From the NCBI GenBank assembly GCA_021604825.1, contig BQJS01000209.1, positions 1 through 8,191 of the forward strand: a stretch of 8,191 nt of DNA. The letters are read 5' to 3'. The notes under the pieces are model-generated. The model searched no databases. It worked only from the letters and a program-made list of their open reading frames with translations, and was not told the origin of the DNA. Shown in pieces: positions 1 through 6,305 of the stretch. A program made the position numbers and the translations under genes. The stretch's first letter is position 1, and each line of letters starts with the position of its first letter. Source of the DNA: Phycisphaerae bacterium. Its GTDB lineage: Bacteria; Planctomycetota; Phycisphaerae; UBA1845.

Positions 1-285
1 CGGGTACTATACCGATTTCAACGCTAGCGTAACGATTTCGCTCCCGTCCCTGTGCAGTATAGGGATCTTGGACTCGCCGTGGCTGACTTTGCATTCCCCT
101 GGATTCCCGCGTGCGCGGGAATGACGGCGTTGGCGCGTTGCTGCGTTTCTGCTTTACGCAGTCCATGCGCCGGTTAGGGCAATTCGCGCACATTCCCTGT
201 GAAATTGCGCAGCGCGATTTCGAGATTGGCTTTTGAATTGTTCCCGCCCGTCAATCGCAGCTTATCGGCGATCGGGTCGGGTGGA
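1..285. other. Non-coding left flank
   Basis: I see no convincing gene here. One plus-strand frame is open from position 2 to a TGA at about 122-124, but its translation has no recognisable motif and its end lies inside a repeat-like palindrome, so I do not call it. Small symmetric elements are present: a 10-bp palindrome ACGCTAGCGT (21-30), the REP-like palindrome at 103-122, and a 6-bp hairpin CTGCGT/ACGCAG (141-161). The stretch also contains the 3' flank of the minus-strand ferredoxin gene. I found no clear hairpin followed by a T-run that would serve as its terminator. Confidence 0.5.
103..122. repeat. REP-like palindromic element
   Basis: ATTCCCGCG, then TG, then CGCGGGAAT forms a perfect inverted repeat with 9-bp arms. 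As RNA it would give an 8-bp stem closed by a GTGC loop. The sequence, with its GG and GACGG flanks, resembles short palindromes dispersed in many copies between genes in many bacterial genomes. Only one copy is visible here, so its repeat status is inferred from that resemblance. Confidence 0.5.
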
Positions 286-522
286 TTATGCTTCCGGGTA
301 GAGGATTTGGTTTTCCTCGATGTCGGTCACCGTAATTGCCTCGGTCGGGCAAGCCGCGGCGGCTGACAGTATGAATTCGAGCTCGTCACCGGGCGGCGTT
401 TTGACGGACGCCTTGGTTTCATCGTCCAGTTCGAACGTCTCGGGGGCTTCGTCCACACAGGCTGAACACCCGATGCATTCTTCTTGATCCACGACGATGG
501 CAAGCGACTCGACGGCTGACAT
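286..522 (-). CDS. Single-cluster [4Fe-4S] ferredoxin
   Basis: This encodes a 78-residue acidic, soluble electron carrier. Cys16, Cys19 and Cys22 form CIGCSAC, and the remote Cys58 is followed by Pro59 (AAAACPTEAI). Together they are the four ligands of one [4Fe-4S] cluster, as in the small ferredoxins of the Desulfovibrio gigas/Thermotoga type. The position that would be Cys in a two-cluster CxxxCP motif is Ala26 (EAP), so a second cluster is not expected. The start at 522 is chosen because CTCCTT at 531-536 reads as AAGGAG on the minus strand, 8 nt upstream. The frame stays open another 20 codons upstream, but that extension is hydrophobic, absent from the family and would bury the ribosome site. 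A TATACC -10-like box (plus 566-571) and a TGGCATGCCA palindrome (577-586) lie upstream. The redox partner cannot be told from the neighbours. Confidence 0.93.
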   Translation of the reverse strand: MSAVESLAIVVDQEECIGCSACVDEAPETFELDDETKASVKTPPGDELEFILSAAAACPTEAITVTDIEENQILYPEA

Positions 523-565
523 GGTTGCTACTCCTTCACAAAGAATCGCGAAAAAGACGTGACTC

Positions 566-586
566 GGTATAGCAATTGGCATGCCA
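566..586 (-). promoter_or_regulatory. Candidate ferredoxin promoter/operator
   Basis: On the minus strand TATACC (plus 566-571) could be a -10 box, giving a leader of roughly 35-40 nt before the ferredoxin start at 522. No good -35 box sits at 16-18 nt. Immediately upstream is the perfect 10-bp palindrome TGGCATGCCA (577-586), a possible operator. The hairpin between the two minus-strand genes implies that some promoter lies in this gap, but this precise assignment is weak. Confidence 0.25.
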
Positions 587-645
587 TTGGAAGGTGTATT
601 TAATCACCACATTTCCAGAAATCCGCAGAACCTCCGAAATGCAAG

Positions 646-677
646 AAGGGCGCGACCCATTCGCGAGTCGCACCCTT
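646..677 (-). terminator. Hairpin, probable lipoprotein terminator
   Basis: The arms AAGGGCGCGAC (646-656) and GTCGCACCCTT (667-677) pair over 11 bp with a 10-nt loop. In the minus-strand RNA the single mismatch becomes a U-G wobble. The hairpin sits about 50 nt past the stop of the lipoprotein gene at 729 and before the ferredoxin gene. The sequence after it on the minus strand (CTTGCATTTC) is only moderately U-rich, so efficiency is uncertain. The plus-strand side has no T-run. Confidence 0.55.
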
Positions 678-728
678 CAGCCCCCCAAGTATTCTTCCTA
701 TTGCGGCATTTCGCTTGTCGCGGTTGCC

Positions 729-1922
729 CTACGGCAGTCGCTCGTGCAGGAACATTCTGTCAGCCGAATTGAAATCCGGACCTTTGATGATTCGATCGGG
801 ATCGTATGTGCCATCGCCAAGCTCGATCATGCCTTCCACGTCGTCGAACACGTATATCGCGTCACCGGTCAGATCCATCGCATATAGGGTGTCGAACGAA
901 TCGATCGACGCCGCATGGAGGCTCCCGGTGTCCTCAATCGTGATGGTCAGATCGGGTGCGGGGCTTCCATCGATCGTCGAAGCGTTGTTGTAGATGAATA
1001 CCTCGTCGTCGCGGTCGGTGAGAATCAGACGGTCGCGTGAATCCACACTGATGTTGTAACGCGTGTTCGATCCGAAGAGTCCGCTTGAGAACTGCCGATC
1101 GGGCTGGACGTCTCCCTCCAAAGTTCCGTCGTCTTCAAAAATGTAGATGAATTCGTCGTCGGCGACGTATACCGAGCCATCCGCAAAGAACACTTGGTCG
1201 GGCGAAAACGTGCCGGAATTCCGCGTGAACATGCGGGAGGGTTCGACCTCGCCGTCGAATGTTTCTAACGAGACATCCTCGAAGACATAGACGAATTCGT
1301 CGAACTTCCCAATGACGTAGAGAACGTCGTTCTCCTGGTCGATCGCCACGCTGATGGGCGCGTCGATCAGGGTGGCTTCACCGGAGACGGTCCGATCCGG
1401 CTGACGCGTTCCCGACGCGGTCAGAAACGATTCATAAATCGCGATCGTGTCGTTCGATTCGCTGCAAATAAACAGCACACCGTTGGAGCTGACGACCGCA
1501 TCCTGACCCCGAAGCACACCCGAAGCGTTTCCGTATTCGAGCGCCGTGCTACTCAGGATGTTCTCGCCATCGACGCCGACGACATCATCAAAGGACGAGT
1601 GATTGGTGTTCTGACCCGTGAGGATCAGCGCGACAATGGGATCGTCGTTGTCGCTGCCTCCGTTGTCGCCGCCGTTATCTCCACCGCCATTATCACCGCC
1701 ACCGTTGCCGCCATCCCCATTCCCACCATCACCTCCGCCACCATTTCCACCATCACCATTGCCTCCATCTCCGCCACCGTTGCCACCACCATCTCCGCCG
1801 CCATTGCTTCCACCGTCACCGCCCCCGTTACCGGTAGGGGTCGTGTTGCAGCCGGCAGCAAGCAACACTGCAACAGCCAACAATGAACAAAACACGCTCT
1901 TAATTGATGCAACTGACTTCAT
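729..1922 (-). CDS. Lipoprotein with Gly/Asp/Asn linker and propeller-like repeats
   Basis: This encodes a 397-residue surface-type lipoprotein of unknown role. A basic start and hydrophobic stretch lead to a lipobox LAAGC (residues 21-25), so Cys25 should be lipidated. Asn26 at +2 would not retain it in the inner membrane under the E. coli rule. Residues 31-94 are almost wholly Gly, Asp and Asn and should be a flexible spacer. Residues from about 95 hold five similar segments with strands such as DVLYVIG and VYVFED, each ending in a Pro-x-Arg-like mark (PDR175, PSR228, PDR274, PDL323, PDR375) spaced 46-53 residues apart. This is the pattern of NHL-like beta-propeller blades. No catalytic motif is evident, so display or binding outside the cell is an inference. 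The start at 1922 is preceded 8 nt upstream by GAGGG (plus 1931-1935 as CCCTC). The longer frame from 1985 would place 21 residues before the signal sequence and is rejected. Confidence 0.85.
   Translation of the reverse strand: MKSVASIKSVFCSLLAVAVLLAAGCNTTPTGNGGGDGGSNGGGDGGGNGGGDGGNGDGGNGGGGDGGNGDGGNGGGDNGGGDNGGDNGGSDNDDPIVALILTGQNTNHSSFDDVVGVDGENILSSTALEYGNASGVLRGQDAVVSSNGVLFICSESNDTIAIYESFLTASGTRQPDRTVSGEATLIDAPISVAIDQENDVLYVIGKFDEFVYVFEDVSLETFDGEVEPSRMFTRNSGTFSPDQVFFADGSVYVADDEFIYIFEDDGTLEGDVQPDRQFSSGLFGSNTRYNISVDSRDRLILTDRDDEVFIYNNASTIDGSPAPDLTITIEDTGSLHAASIDSFDTLYAMDLTGDAIYVFDDVEGMIELGDGTYDPDRIIKGPDFNSADRMFLHERLP
1641..1832 (-). repeat. Low-complexity GGN/GGD coding repeat
   Basis: On the plus strand this is a run of CCACCN-, CCGCCN- and CCATCN-like units. 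On the minus strand it encodes the Gly-Asp-Asn linker (residues 31-94) of the lipoprotein. It contains near-identical blocks of 9 to 27 bp in variable order, such as repeated GGDGGNGDGGNGGG-type peptide units, so it could expand or contract by slippage or recombination without breaking the frame. It also creates long spurious open frames on the plus strand rich in Pro or in Thr/Ile/Ala. Confidence 0.85.
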
Positions 1923-1962
1923 CACAGTTTCCCTCTGTCTTCGATTCCAAGACCCAGGACCA

Positions 1963-1978
1963 ACCGAACCAGTTCGGT
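1963..1978. promoter_or_regulatory. 16-bp dyad, possible operator
   Basis: ACCGAAC, CA, GTTCGGT is a perfect inverted repeat with 7-bp arms, lying 41 bp upstream of the lipoprotein start. Its position suits a repressor site overlapping the promoter or a small hairpin in the leader. No regulator gene is adjacent, so the role is only inferred. Confidence 0.35.
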
Positions 1979-2172
1979 ATCCCATCGAGCCCTTAATTCA
2001 ACGTGCCTGGTCCCGTTTCACACAACGGTCCGATTCACAGGCATCCGACGTTCACCCAATGACGCGTAAGAACGGGGTCTCGATGCGCCACCAAATCCGA
2101 TAAATTTCTGACCAGTTCGCATGGGTCCAGATAAATACGAATTGTGGCCGGTCTTGGGGTGGAATCGTGGTG

Positions 2173-2178
2173 TATACT
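2173..2178 (+). promoter_or_regulatory. -10-like box for small membrane protein
   Basis: TATACT matches the sigma-70 -10 consensus at five of six positions and would give a leader of about 60 nt before the ATG at 2245. A matching -35 box at the normal distance is missing: TTGGGG at 2154-2159 is only 13 nt away. The assignment is tentative. Confidence 0.3.
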
Positions 2179-2203
2179 TAAAGATGGCGAGGTCGTTGGC
2201 TCG

Positions 2204-2221
2204 AAACGGTTCAAGCCGTTT
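2204..2221 (+). other. Leader hairpin upstream of membrane protein
   Basis: AAACGG and CCGTTT pair over 6 bp around a 6-nt loop, followed by TTA, 23 nt before the ATG at 2245. It lies just upstream of the ribosome site and does not cover it. It could stabilise the leader or act as a weak attenuator. The stem is short and may be chance. Confidence 0.3.
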
Positions 2222-2244
2222 TACAGCGACGAGAGGAGCGCCCC

Positions 2245-2565
2245 ATGTCCACATCATCGCCTCACCGCTCGGTAGGCACTTCCTGGGCAGCAAGGCTGCT
2301 TCGGGGTACGGCGTGCTCGCTGTTCGGGCACCCCGCAACGGTAATCACCATTCTGGTCGCCGTCTGGCTGCTGATTCACTTTATGACCGGGGTTCACGAA
2401 CGGGCCCATCTCGCCGAACCGTGGACCTGGAGCGAAGTGCTTCAGTGTGGCGGGTGTTTGGCCGCCTTGTCGATCGTCGTGCTTATTGCAGTTGGCCAAC
2501 TTGTGCTGACGTTCATTTCGGGGATAAGAAAAAACAATTCCAAACCCGACCTGTCCGAGCAGTAG
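2245..2565 (+). CDS. Small two-helix membrane protein, unknown function
   Basis: This encodes a 106-residue protein that I do not recognise. It has a short basic N-terminus and two hydrophobic segments at about residues 29-50 (from ATVITILVAVWLLIHF) and 68-93 (from CGGCLAALSIVVLIAV). The loop between them carries HERAH and WTW, and the tail is polar and charged (GIRKNNSKPDLSEQ). Both termini are probably cytoplasmic. Cys68 and Cys71 form a CxxC pattern (CGGC) at the entry of the second helix. The ATG at 2245 is supported by GAGAGGAG about 6 nt upstream. A longer overlapping frame (2121-2714) lacks a ribosome site and reads as Arg/Ser-rich random sequence, so this frame is preferred. It lies 173 bp before the secretion operon on the same strand, and a link is possible but not shown. 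Confidence 0.75.
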   Translation: MSTSSPHRSVGTSWAARLLRGTACSLFGHPATVITILVAVWLLIHFMTGVHERAHLAEPWTWSEVLQCGGCLAALSIVVLIAVGQLVLTFISGIRKNNSKPDLSEQ

Positions 2566-2738
2566 TTACCGGCCTCCCCTACCTGCCCCAAACGTATCTG
2601 GGAAATCCCGACGCCAATTTTGAAGTGTTCGCTTACATTTGGCGGTCATCGCCCGTATTTTCTAATCAAACGATGCGAATGCCGGTGGGCGACGGCGTAG
2701 TTTCTCATTGGTAATGGTCTGATTCAGGAGCGGGCGAC

Positions 2739-3887
2739 ATGCGGTTTCCAAATTCAAATGCGATTGATTCGATGGTTCCCGACGCGGTTGCGCTGGTGGA
2801 GGATCTGATCAACCGGGCGATCGTTTCTGCCGCCAGCGACTTGCACCTCGAACCGGGACCGAGCGGACTCTCAATTCGCCTGCGTCTCGACGGTGTTTTG
2901 CAAACGATCGATCAAGTGCCCGCATCCATCGCGGATAACGTGGTGGCCCGTCTCAAAGTCTTAGGTGAATTGCTGACCTATCGCACCGACATCCCGCAGG
3001 AAGGTTCGTTCACATTCGAGGGCGTCGGCGACTCGCAGCACGACGTGCGGTTGGCGGTCTTTCCGACGATTCACGGGGAACGCGCGGTCCTTCGGTTCTT
3101 TTGCGACGACGGCCAACCCCGTTCGATTGAGCAATTGGGCCTGGGCGAATCGATCGTCCGCTCGCTCAAGGATGCATCCGAGCAAACCAGCGGACTTGTC
3201 CTCGTCACCGGACCTGCCGGCGCAGGCAAGAGCACCTCGCTTTACGCACTCGCCCGCCACATGCTGGAAGTGACGCCCGGTCGCAGCATTGTCAGTCTGG
3301 AAGATCCTGTCGAGCAGCGTTTGGAAGGCCTAACGCAGATTCAAGTGCAACCGTTTGGCGAATTGAACTACGCCCGGGCGATGCGGTCATTGCTTCGGCA
3401 GGATGTGGAAGTCTTGTTCGTCGGTGAAATTCGCGATGCCGAGTCGGCGCACATTGTGATCGAAGCCGCCCTCACCGGACACCTCGTGCTCAGTACGCTT
3501 CATAGTGGCGACCCGGCTGAAACCATCGCCCGGCTGATCGAGATGGGCATCGCGCCGTATCAATTGACCAGCACGTTGCGATTGATTCAATCCCAACGGC
3601 TGCTTAGAAAGACTTGCTCGGATTGTAATGGCACGGGGTGCGAGCTTTGCCTTACAACCGGATTTCGAAACCGAACCGCGTGCGCACAGGTGGCGGTGAT
3701 GGTTGACACCTTGCGACAACACATCATCGAACACGCACCGACGGGCCGGCTGCGAAAGCTCATCAATGAGAGTTGCCCGAATCTGCATGAAAGTGCGAGA
3801 GCGTTGGTCGATTTGAAGCAGACAACTGCCGACGAAGTGCGACGCGTCTTGGGTACGGAGCCCACCAAGACCGCAAACGAGGAATAG
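2739..3887 (+). CDS. gspE: GspE/PilB-family T2SS/T4P assembly ATPase, short form
   Basis: This is a cytoplasmic hexameric ATPase that powers pseudopilus or pilus assembly by acting on the GspF/PilC platform protein. The family signatures appear in order. ASDLHLEP (32-39) and DIPQEG (84-89) lie in the N2 domain. They are followed by Walker A GPAGAGKS (158-165), an Asp box SLEDPVEQ (186-193), Walker B LFVGEIRD (226-233) with catalytic Glu230, and a His box ALTGHLVLSTLH (244-255). A compact zinc site CSDCNGTGCELC (Cys293, 296, 301, 304) follows, then the usual C-terminal helices. At 382 residues it is shorter than typical GspE/PilB (about 500-570). It lacks the whole N1 domain that normally docks on GspL or its equivalent, and in this it resembles the competence ATPase ComGA. 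The conserved residues argue for an active enzyme. The ATG at 2739 follows AGGAG by 8 nt. It is the first gene of the operon. Confidence 0.95.
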   Translation: MRFPNSNAIDSMVPDAVALVEDLINRAIVSAASDLHLEPGPSGLSIRLRLDGVLQTIDQVPASIADNVVARLKVLGELLTYRTDIPQEGSFTFEGVGDSQHDVRLAVFPTIHGERAVLRFFCDDGQPRSIEQLGLGESIVRSLKDASEQTSGLVLVTGPAGAGKSTSLYALARHMLEVTPGRSIVSLEDPVEQRLEGLTQIQVQPFGELNYARAMRSLLRQDVEVLFVGEIRDAESAHIVIEAALTGHLVLSTLHSGDPAETIARLIEMGIAPYQLTSTLRLIQSQRLLRKTCSDCNGTGCELCLTTGFRNRTACAQVAVMVDTLRQHIIEHAPTGRLRKLINESCPNLHESARALVDLKQTTADEVRRVLGTEPTKTANEE

Positions 3888-3892
3888 CGTCC

Positions 3893-3943
3893 ATGAACGA
3901 AGCAACCATTACCATGATCGGAAACCGCCATGCCATGGTTTGA
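3893..3943 (+). other. Possible 16-codon leader ORF before gspF
   Basis: An ATG at 3893, 5 nt after the ATPase stop, opens a 16-codon frame ending in TGA at 3941-3943. That is 14 nt inside the platform-protein gene, which starts in another frame at 3930. GAGGA, about 9 nt upstream, is a better ribosome site than the GGAA before 3930. Ribosomes ending here could reinitiate at the platform gene, giving translational coupling. The peptide itself has no recognisable feature, and the ORF could be chance. Confidence 0.3.
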
Positions 3944-5129
3944 ATACGAATGCATGACCCGCGCGGGGACAGCCGTCTCGGGTAAACTCGAAGCGCGCGA
4001 CCACGAACACGCGATGGAATCGCTTACCCAAATGGACCTCGACGTGCGCGAAGTTCGACCTGCCGACAAACCGCCACCGCCTGCGATCAAAATTTCCAAC
4101 GACGATTTGATCTTCTTTAACGAACAACTCGGATCGATGGCCAACGCCGGAATCGCACTCGACCAAGGGCTCGCCCAGATGGCTAAGGATCTGGAGTCCC
4201 CCACGTTGCGTCGCTTCGTCGAGGCGCTGGTCGCAGACTTGCGGGCGGGTGCCACCGTCGAGCAAGCGTTATCGCGGCACGAAACGCAGCTGCCCGTCCT
4301 CTACAGCCAAGTCATCAAAGCTGGCGTCCAAAGCGGCGACCTCAGTTCGACGTTGTTTCAACTCAACCAACATTTGCGGTTGGCCAAGAACACGCGCCGG
4401 ATTCTCTGGGAGTCGATCAGCTATCCATTGATGGTGATGGCGATCGGCGTCACGGTCATCTCGATTTTTTTCATGATGGTGGTTCCTCCGCTCAAGGAAA
4501 TCTTTGAGGACTTCGACACGGCCCTTCCATGGCTGACGCAACTACTTTTGACCATCGGTGATCACTACACGACCATCCTCGCGATCTGCGGTGGACTACT
4601 GCTTGCCACGGTTTTGGGATGGCAGTTGCTTCGATTCACGCCGGGCGGCCGCGACTTTAAAGACAGCTTCATTTTGTCATTGCCAGTCATCGGACGCGTG
4701 TATTCGGCGTCATTGTTAGCGCGTTTCATGCGATCGGTTTCGTCGGCAATTACATCGAGCGTACCACTTCCGGAGTCGCTTCGAATTGGAGCGGCATCCA
4801 CCGGATGCAGATCGCTCATGCGCGACGCACGACTGCTCGCCGATGTTGCCGAGCAGGGGCGCTCGATCTACGAAGCCAGCCAATCGACGCGGATGGTTCC
4901 GCCACTATTCGGATACTGCGTTCAATCGGCGAAGGCTCGCGACGCCTTACCACAAAGCCTGAATTCGCTGGCGGCGGCGTATGAAGACCGGGCGGTCCAC
5001 AGTCAATCGATGATCCGCGTGGTTCTGTTTCCGCTGATGATCGTTTTCGTTGGGTTGGTGATGGGCGTGGGCGCATTCGCATCGATCTTGCCTTTGATCA
5101 GCTTGATTCAAAGCATGAGCGGCTGGTAG
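3930..5129 (+). CDS. gspF: GspF/PilC inner-membrane platform protein
   Basis: This 399-residue protein is the inner-membrane platform on which the assembly ATPase acts to lift pseudopilin subunits. The N-terminus MPWFEYECMTRAGTAVSGKL is the classic GspF/PilC opening, which fixes the start at 3930. Two T2SSF domains follow, at roughly residues 63-190 and 265-390. Membrane segments are near 165-187 (YPLMVMAIGVTVISIFFMMV), 213-233 and 361-395. The length is normal for the family (about 400). VVPPLKEIFEDF after the first helix matches the family's VP...F..F pattern. In the second domain, SVPLPESLRIGAAST replaces the more usual PLLxALxIA-type sequence, so that half is somewhat divergent. The gene starts 42 nt after the ATPase stop, and a tiny overlapping reading frame fills the gap. 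The second platform protein follows after 13 nt. Confidence 0.95.
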   Translation: MPWFEYECMTRAGTAVSGKLEARDHEHAMESLTQMDLDVREVRPADKPPPPAIKISNDDLIFFNEQLGSMANAGIALDQGLAQMAKDLESPTLRRFVEALVADLRAGATVEQALSRHETQLPVLYSQVIKAGVQSGDLSSTLFQLNQHLRLAKNTRRILWESISYPLMVMAIGVTVISIFFMMVVPPLKEIFEDFDTALPWLTQLLLTIGDHYTTILAICGGLLLATVLGWQLLRFTPGGRDFKDSFILSLPVIGRVYSASLLARFMRSVSSAITSSVPLPESLRIGAASTGCRSLMRDARLLADVAEQGRSIYEASQSTRMVPPLFGYCVQSAKARDALPQSLNSLAAAYEDRAVHSQSMIRVVLFPLMIVFVGLVMGVGAFASILPLISLIQSMSGW

Positions 5130-5142
5130 TGGGGAAACTACG

Positions 5143-6303
5143 ATGAGCGATACCATGGAAATCATCAGGATGTTCGCGATCGCGCTACTCATCGCAGTGA
5201 CGGCGGTCGGCATCCCATATCTTGTTTTTCAGCTAATCACCGCCCCAATGCGCCGTCAGGCCACAATCCAGATGGTCATCGCCCAGCTTTCAGCGACGGT
5301 CGTGCAGCACATCCCGTTGGCCACCGGGCTCGCGATCGCGGCGCAATCTGAAACGCGCCGTACACGACGCCGCCTGATCGGCATGAGCAAGCTGGTCGCC
5401 AAGGGCAAGAAGCTATCCGACGCGATGCGGTCAGCGTTTCCGGAATGCCCGGGAATACTCATCAGCCTCGTCGTTGCAGGCGAGCGCTCGGGGCAATTAC
5501 CAGCCGCGATTCAACAAGCAGAGCAATATGTACAAGAGAAATCCCGACTTCGGGGCGGCGAGATTGAATCGCCGTTGCCCTATGCGTTGGCCGTCGTTAC
5601 GGCAGCGACATTTGTCACGTCGATGCTCGCGGTTGTCATCGTCCCCAAGTTCGTCGAGATTTTCTCCGACTTCGGAATCGACGGTTCGCAATGCATCGCC
5701 AACGTGACGCTGTCTCTTCGAGTTCTCTTAACCGTGCTTGCGGGCCTGCTCATCGTGCTACCCTTTTCATTGTGGGCGCACATCAAACCGCGTAAGACGC
5801 CCATCCCGGGGTCCATGTCGCGCGTGGTGGATTGGGTGCGTTGGCATACGCCGGGATTGTCGAAGATGGAACTCGGGCGCGGGATGGCCTCGGCGTTCGG
5901 GGCGATGAAGTTCTGCATCAGTAGTGGAATGGGCCTGCATGAAGCGGTGGCGGTCGCATCCAAGCTCGACGTTAACTGGCAACTGCGGCAAAAGTTGAAC
6001 CGCCTTTCGGCGGACCTTTCCCGAGGAACCAGCGCCCACGATGCCACACGAAACGCCCGCATCGGTGGAATTGCTGCAACGGTATTGGCATCTGGCGGAA
6101 GACAACGAAACATGACCGCGGCGCTGCGTTTCGCTTCCGACTACTATGGCAGCATGATTTCACGATGGTGGTTGTTCGTCAGCAGCGTCACGTGGCCCAT
6201 CTGCACGCTGCTGCTGGCTTGTTTGATTGGATTTTTGGTCTATTCCATGTTTCAACCGCTCGTGCTTCTGATTGACGCCACCATTACATCGACTGGGTTT
6301 TAG
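5143..6303 (+). CDS. Second, divergent GspF-like platform protein
   Basis: This encodes a 386-residue polytopic membrane protein of the T2SS F family. Domain 1 (about 45-175) contains AGERSGQLPAAI (112-123), matching the AGExSG signature, and VPKFVEIFSDFG (168-179, counted roughly). Domain 2 spans about 245-375. The soluble N-terminal MPxFxYxA module is missing, and instead residues 7-33 form an extra hydrophobic helix. Other membrane segments are near 147-168, 190-212 and 343-368. In domain 2 the GExSG-like position reads ASGGRQRNM (316-324), without the acidic residue. Hence it may have lost contact sites and may work as a partner of the preceding F protein, comparable in logic to the TadB/TadC pair. 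That is an inference. The ATG at 5143 has GGGGA about 8 nt upstream, and an in-frame ATG at 5155 is an alternative. It lies 13 nt after gspF. Confidence 0.9.
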   Translation: MSDTMEIIRMFAIALLIAVTAVGIPYLVFQLITAPMRRQATIQMVIAQLSATVVQHIPLATGLAIAAQSETRRTRRRLIGMSKLVAKGKKLSDAMRSAFPECPGILISLVVAGERSGQLPAAIQQAEQYVQEKSRLRGGEIESPLPYALAVVTAATFVTSMLAVVIVPKFVEIFSDFGIDGSQCIANVTLSLRVLLTVLAGLLIVLPFSLWAHIKPRKTPIPGSMSRVVDWVRWHTPGLSKMELGRGMASAFGAMKFCISSGMGLHEAVAVASKLDVNWQLRQKLNRLSADLSRGTSAHDATRNARIGGIAATVLASGGRQRNMTAALRFASDYYGSMISRWWLFVSSVTWPICTLLLACLIGFLVYSMFQPLVLLIDATITSTGF

Positions 6304-6305
6304 AC

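Larger units (their letters stand above)
1923..2244. other. Divergent intergenic region
   Basis: These 322 bp separate the minus-strand lipoprotein from the plus-strand membrane protein and should hold both promoters. Visible elements are the 16-bp dyad at 1963-1978, a TATACT box at 2173-2178 and a leader hairpin at 2204-2221. On the minus strand TTGAAT (plus 1996-2001) and GATACC (plus 1976-1981) resemble -35 and -10 boxes but are only 14 nt apart, which is too short for a standard promoter. Positions 2002-2140 show nothing I can name. Confidence 0.5.

Noticed and set aside
2..124. Open plus-strand frame at the left edge, possible 3' end of an upstream gene
   Set aside because: The translation shows no recognisable motif, and the stop falls inside the palindromic repeat, which is normally intergenic.
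241..285. Terminator for the ferredoxin gene
   Set aside because: Only imperfect, bulged pairings are found (CCCGATCGC with GCGATTGACGGG), without a U-run.
1976..2001. Lipoprotein promoter TTGAAT/GATACC on the minus strand
   Set aside because: The spacing of 14 nt is too short for a standard sigma-70 promoter.
1618..2103. Pro-rich plus-strand frame of 161 codons
   Set aside because: It is the antisense reading of the Gly/Asp/Asn linker. The long frame is produced by the low-complexity DNA.
2641..2653. GGCG/CGCC mini-hairpin followed by a T-rich stretch, as a terminator
   Set aside because: The stem is only 4 bp and the T-run does not follow directly.
2639..2668. Possible promoter (TTGGCG, 18 nt, TAATCA) before the ATPase gene
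   Set aside because: The -10 match is poor and other equally weak pairs exist in the same 173-bp gap. A promoter is expected here but I cannot place it.
2121..2714. 197-codon plus-strand frame overlapping the small membrane protein
   Set aside because: It has no ribosome site and an Arg/Ser/Gly-rich, random-looking composition. The overlapping 106-residue frame has a good ribosome site and membrane helices.
3587..4255. 222-codon minus-strand frame across the ATPase and platform genes
   Set aside because: It is antisense to two well-recognised genes and has no family features or ribosome site.
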